Origin: Clostridium aciditolerans
GTDB taxonomy: Bacteria; Bacillota; Clostridia; Clostridiales; Clostridiaceae
Direction of reading: 5' to 3'
Assembly: GCF_016316925.1 (NCBI RefSeq)
Contig: NZ_JAEEGB010000019.1
Coordinates: forward strand, 1-48,264
Length of the DNA stretch: 48,264 nt
Shown here: positions 44,773 to 48,264 of the stretch, in pieces
Position numbering within the stretch: the stretch's first letter is position 1
How the letters are laid out: each line of letters begins with the position of its first letter
Notes under the pieces: generated by a model
The model's database searches: none
Seen by the model: only the letters and a program-made list of their open reading frames with translations
Told to the model about the DNA's origin: nothing
Made by a program: the position numbers and the translations under genes

Positions 44773-47700
44773 ACTGTGTAACCCCCTTGGCATTTCTTTT
44801 TTTCTTAAATACAAGTCTATTTAAGTCATCCATCAACGTATAAACTACAGGTATTACTATTGGCGAAAGTATAGTTGATGCTACCATACCACCAATTATC
44901 ACTATAGCCATACCTTGTTTCATTTCACTTCCTTCACCCATAGATAATGCAACAGGAAGCATTGAAACTATCATTGTTGCACTTGTCATTATTATAGGCC
45001 TTAATCTAGTAACACCAGACTCAATAAGGGCATCTTTTAAATTCATTCCTTTTTTCATTAAGGTGTTTGTATAATCTATTAATAAAGTACCATTTTTAGA
45101 TGATAAACCTTCAAGCATTATTAAACCAATCATTGACATAAGATTTAAAGTTTGTCCTGTTAATGCTAGTAAACCAAAGGCACCTATTATAGCACAAGGC
45201 AGAGATACCATTCTTATAGCTGGAGTTAAGAAGGATTCATAAAGTATTACTAGTATCATATAAACAAGACATAATGAAGCTCCTAAGGCTAATCCAAGAG
45301 AACTAAAGGATTCTGCCATATTCTTTTGAGTTCCACCATAGCTTATGCTATAGCCTGTAGGCAAAGATAGAGACTTTAATTTAGATTTTATATCATTAGT
45401 TACTTCCCCAAGAACTCTACCTTGTAGATTTGCGCTTATAGTAACAACATCCTGTTTATCTTCTCTAGATAGTGATGGTTGACTGTCTGCTTTTACAACT
45501 GAGGCAACCTGGCTTAACGGTATTTGTTGCCCAGATTGATTTGAAATTTTTATAGCTTTAATGTCTTCAGCACTTCTTATCTGACCATCCATAAACTTAA
45601 GTGTTATATCATTTTCTTCATTATTTGCCCTATACACTCCTGTTTTAGTGCCTGCTAAAGCAGTTCTAACGGAGCTTCCTATATCAGATGTAGCAATGCC
45701 ATATTGCGCAGCTGCTAGACTATCTATGTTTACTCTTAGTTCACTGCTTTTTATACTGGAAGAGTTGCTTACATCAATAACTCCAGGAACTGTTCTTACT
45801 ACCTTCTCAACTTCTTTTGACAAAGCTTCTAAGGTCTCCTGGTTATCTCCTTTAATACTAATAGAAACAGGTTTACTACTTCCACCACCAGATTGAGATT
45901 CTGTTACAGTAAAATCCACTCCAGTCATCTTTTTACCAAAGTCACGAACTTGTGCTGCAAGCTCTGATTGAGTTTTTTTACGTTCATTTTTAGTCACTAG
46001 ATTAACCATAATTTGAGCTGTAGCCTTATCCGCACTTCCTTGACTGTTTGATCCAATTATTGAAAAGTAACTTTTTACTTCTTTCATATCCTTCAGATAT
46101 TTTTCAACTTCAGTAATTTTTCCATCTGTTTGCTTTAAGGTGGAGCCTGGAGTAAGGGAAATATCAATAGTAAAACTGCCTTGGTCAGCTACAGGTATAA
46201 ATTCAGACTTTAATATTCCCATTGGAATAAGAGCAACACTGAGTACAATACATATAATAACAGCAGATAAAACCTTTCCCCTATGTTCTAGAGACCATAT
46301 GAGAGCAGCTTTATATTTTTCTAGGGCTTTGTTAAAAAAGCCATCTTTTTTAAATTCCTTTTCTTTATTTTCTCTCTTTAGTACACGTGATGAAAGCATT
46401 GGTGTAATTGTAAATGATACTAAAAGTGAAAATATTGTAGCCACAACTATGGTAAGTCCAAATTCTTTAAATAACTCTCCTACCATACCAGACATAAGCG
46501 AAATAGGAGCAAATACAACTATGTCACAAAGACTTATAGCCACAGCAGCCATTCCAACTTCATTACGCCCATCAATAGCTGCAGTCATAGGATTCTTACC
46601 TAAAGCCAAGTGTCTTTGAATACTTTCTATTACAACGATAGAATCGTCTACCAGTGTACCTACAACTAAGGATAGTCCCATAAGTGACAGCATATTAAGA
46701 GTAAAGTTAAGCTTGTACATCATAAAGAAAGTAGCTATAAGAGATGTAGGTATAGCAACTAAAACAACTAAAGAAGACCGGAAACTACGGAAAAATAAGT
46801 AAAGCACAATTGCAGTAGTTATAATTCCCTCTATAAGATTATGTTGCACTTGTTTTAATGAAGAAGTAATAAAGGTAGTAGTATCAAAGGCAATATCAAC
46901 TTTAATATCATTTGGAATAGTCTTTTTAATTGATTCTAATTCCTTTTTTACACTATTTGCTACTTCTACTACATTGGCATCACTTTGTTTTCCAACAACA
47001 ACTGCCATAGTTTTCTTGCCATTAAACCTTATCTGTGTAGTTGCATCTGGAGCCTCTAAACTTATTTTTGAGATTTCATCCAAACGTATGGTACCACCCT
47101 TTGATGTAGGTACTAACATATTTTTAACATCATCTATACTGTGAAATTGTCCAATAACCCTTACGGATTGGTCCAGATTGTCCTGCTTAATTTCACCAGC
47201 AGGTACATTTAGGTTAACTGAGTTTAATTTACCTATTACAGTATTAATACTTATGCCATAATACTCCATAGCAGTTTTATCGAGCTTTATTGTTAATTCC
47301 TTTTTATCAGCACCCATTAAGTCTATTTTTCCGACACCAGGTATTTTCTGTAATTTCTGTTTTAAGATATCAGATTCATTATAAAGTTCATCATAGCTGA
47401 CATTACCATTTAGAGAAATTGCTAAAATTGGTATAGCATTAGTATCCATCTTAAATATAACAGGCTTGTTAGCATCTTTAGGAATCTTTGCTGAAGCATT
47501 ATCAACTGCTTTTTGAACATCTAGGTATGCAGTATCTAAATTAGTACTGGATTTAAAAACTACTGTAACGGTACCATAACCTTCTTTTGCAGTGGAATTA
47601 ATTGTATCAAGACCGCTTATTCCTGATACTGCATCTTCAATAGGTTTTACAATATCCTTTTTAATATCATCAGCACTAGCACCGCTATAAATTGTGCTGA

Positions 47701-47839
47701 TTGTTATAACAGGAGTATTCATAGATGGTAGTAAATTTGCTCCCATTTTTGTATATCCAAAAACACCCAGTGCAATTAGCAAAATTACTACCATCCACAT
47801 TGCGGCTGGCCTTTTCACTGATATTTCAGTTATCTTCAT
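44762..47839 (-). CDS. RND-family efflux pump (AcrB/HAE-type)
   Basis: Membrane pump of 1025 aa, the full RND length, with twelve expected membrane segments and two large outside loops. It opens MKITEISVKRPAAMWMVVILL. The proton-relay pair sits in VVGTLVDDSIVVIESIQRHL, and the repeat half has LMLEGLSSKNGTLLIDYTNTLMKKG. Such pumps expel drugs, dyes or lipids. AGGAGG is 8 bases before the ATG. It is the first gene of an operon with the adaptor, and the promoter is covered by five 17-bp repeats. There is no outer-membrane channel gene, as expected for a single-membrane cell. Confidence 0.93.
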   Translation of the reverse strand: MKITEISVKRPAAMWMVVILLIALGVFGYTKMGANLLPSMNTPVITISTIYSGASADDIKKDIVKPIEDAVSGISGLDTINSTAKEGYGTVTVVFKSSTNLDTAYLDVQKAVDNASAKIPKDANKPVIFKMDTNAIPILAISLNGNVSYDELYNESDILKQKLQKIPGVGKIDLMGADKKELTIKLDKTAMEYYGISINTVIGKLNSVNLNVPAGEIKQDNLDQSVRVIGQFHSIDDVKNMLVPTSKGGTIRLDEISKISLEAPDATTQIRFNGKKTMAVVVGKQSDANVVEVANSVKKELESIKKTIPNDIKVDIAFDTTTFITSSLKQVQHNLIEGIITTAIVLYLFFRSFRSSLVVLVAIPTSLIATFFMMYKLNFTLNMLSLMGLSLVVGTLVDDSIVVIESIQRHLALGKNPMTAAIDGRNEVGMAAVAISLCDIVVFAPISLMSGMVGELFKEFGLTIVVATIFSLLVSFTITPMLSSRVLKRENKEKEFKKDGFFNKALEKYKAALIWSLEHRGKVLSAVIICIVLSVALIPMGILKSEFIPVADQGSFTIDISLTPGSTLKQTDGKITEVEKYLKDMKEVKSYFSIIGSNSQGSADKATAQIMVNLVTKNERKKTQSELAAQVRDFGKKMTGVDFTVTESQSGGGSSKPVSISIKGDNQETLEALSKEVEKVVRTVPGVIDVSNSSSIKSSELRVNIDSLAAAQYGIATSDIGSSVRTALAGTKTGVYRANNEENDITLKFMDGQIRSAEDIKAIKISNQSGQQIPLSQVASVVKADSQPSLSREDKQDVVTISANLQGRVLGEVTNDIKSKLKSLSLPTGYSISYGGTQKNMAESFSSLGLALGASLCLVYMILVILYESFLTPAIRMVSLPCAIIGAFGLLALTGQTLNLMSMIGLIMLEGLSSKNGTLLIDYTNTLMKKGMNLKDALIESGVTRLRPIIMTSATMIVSMLPVALSMGEGSEMKQGMAIVIIGGMVASTILSPIVIPVVYTLMDDLNRLVFKKKRNAKGVTQYEA

Positions 47840-47858
47840 TTTTATCCTCCTAGCATAA

Positions 47859-47887
47859 ATTTTATTAATGTTTAACTCATGTTACAA
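47859..47887 (-). promoter_or_regulatory. Promoter of the RND operon
   Basis: On the minus strand TTGTAA (47887-47882), a 17-base spacer and TAAAAT (47864-47859) lie 20 bases before the pump start. The first 17-bp repeat covers the spacer and -35 box. Confidence 0.55.
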
Positions 47888-47955
47888 TTTAACATATATT
47901 ACATTTTAACACATATTAATATTTAACATATATTAAATATTAATATGTGTTAAAT
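47871..47955. repeat. Five tandem 17-bp palindromic units (probable MarR operator array)
   Basis: The units start at 47871, 47888, 47905, 47922 and 47939, exactly 17 bases apart. They read TTTAACTCATGTTACAA, TTTAACATATATTACAT, TTTAACACATATTAATA, TTTAACATATATTAAAT and ATTAATATGTGTTAAAT. Each has a near two-fold symmetric core of the type TTAACATATGTTAA, the size of a MarR-dimer site. Confidence 0.8.
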
Positions 47956-48156
47956 TATAATATCATGCCATGTAGAAATCAATAGTTTTTTTAGTAAATA
48001 ATACTAAAATGTTTTTTTATTATTTCTAAAAAATTAAAGCTGAAAGAAAAAAATATTTGATGTATAATTAAAATTGAAAAATATTTAGTTATATAAATGA
48101 TTACTAAAAATAATAAATGGAGTATCTCCTAACTTAGGAGATGAACAGAAGAAAAA
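47956..48156. other. AT-rich spacer before the right-edge gene
   Basis: No gene is seen. TCTCCTAAC followed by TTAGGAGA (48125-48141) is a 17-base palindrome around one central base. It hides an AGGAG that abuts a six-codon frame at 48141, so its role is unclear. Confidence 0.35.
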
Positions 48157-48264
48157 ATGATTAATTTAAAGAAAAAGATTACAATTACAATAGTTTTATT
48201 ATTTAGCTTATTTATTCTCCTAGGAGTTTTTATACATCTTACATCAAAAAACAAACATATTAAT
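48157..48264 (+). CDS. N-terminus of a membrane or secreted protein, cut by the window edge
   Basis: ATG 48157 opens a frame of 36 codons that runs to the end of the window. The start MINLKKKITITIVLLFSLF, then ILLGVFIHL, is a basic stretch followed by one hydrophobic segment, as in signal anchors of chemoreceptors, sensor kinases or exported proteins. The ribosome site is weak (AGAAG). The family cannot be told from this part. Confidence 0.6.
   Translation, partial: MINLKKKITITIVLLFSLFILLGVFIHLTSKNKHIN

Noticed and set aside
47871-47955. Iteron-type replication origin or CRISPR array
   Set aside because: The units are contiguous palindromes without unique spacers, sit on a promoter, and no rep or cas gene is near.
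48125-48141. Hairpin that hides the ribosome site of the right-edge gene
   Set aside because: The palindrome has a single-base centre, so an RNA hairpin would lose pairs, and the AGGAG lies 16 bases before the ATG, too far to be its ribosome site.

Overview
The window is low-GC DNA (about 30% GC by eye) with strong GGAGG-type ribosome binding sites. It carries typical firmicute systems: an Agr quorum-sensing locus, Leloir galactose genes with a class II GalT, YesM/YesN and AgrC/AgrA two-component systems, and clostridial small-transporter pairs. This points to the chromosome of a Clostridium sensu stricto or close relative. I cannot name the species. I saw no rRNA, tRNA, IS element, prophage or CRISPR array.

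Layout. 1-5280: a secreted M4 (thermolysin-type) protease, cut by the left edge, is divergent from a 47-codon agrD-like gene. agrD converges on an agrB-agrA-agrC operon, and a CPBP-family membrane protease lies beyond agrB. 5385-8647: a three-gene GldA/F/G-like ABC system. 8853-28122: a galactoside module with alpha-galactosidase, LacZ, a sugar ABC importer (two permeases and a lipoprotein), a divergent YesN/YesM two-component system, and a galK-galE-galT-galR-galM-msmK operon. Imported alpha- and beta-galactosides would be hydrolysed in the cytoplasm and the galactose passed through GalM, GalK, GalT and GalE. MsmK is the likely ATPase for the importer, which has none of its own. 28424-32407: an FMN-binding polyferredoxin divergent from an OmpR-type two-component system. 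32474-35014: a Crp/Fnr-type regulator divergent from a pair of YdcZ-like (DUF606) transporters, then a YjjG-like HAD nucleotidase. 35137-42036: an importer for an unknown, probably phosphorylated, substrate, with an alkaline-phosphatase-superfamily hydrolase, a PHP phosphoesterase, a DeoR repressor and a small EamA-type protein. 42427-47839: two convergent MarR regulators and an RND efflux operon. A partial membrane protein gene starts at the right edge.

Most notable non-coding signals: (i) the detached, convergent agrD beside a protease gene, with a possible six-residue ring; (ii) five tandem 17-bp palindromic units on the RND promoter; (iii) a family of four dispersed imperfect palindromes sharing arms and loop; (iv) a GC-richer structured element between the MarR genes; (v) a perfect 20-bp palindrome upstream of the Crp/Fnr gene; (vi) three TTTACTAAA sites at the gal promoter; (vii) two perfect DnaA boxes upstream of a 21-codon ORF near the polyferredoxin. 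All functional assignments rest on reading motifs by eye; no database search was run.
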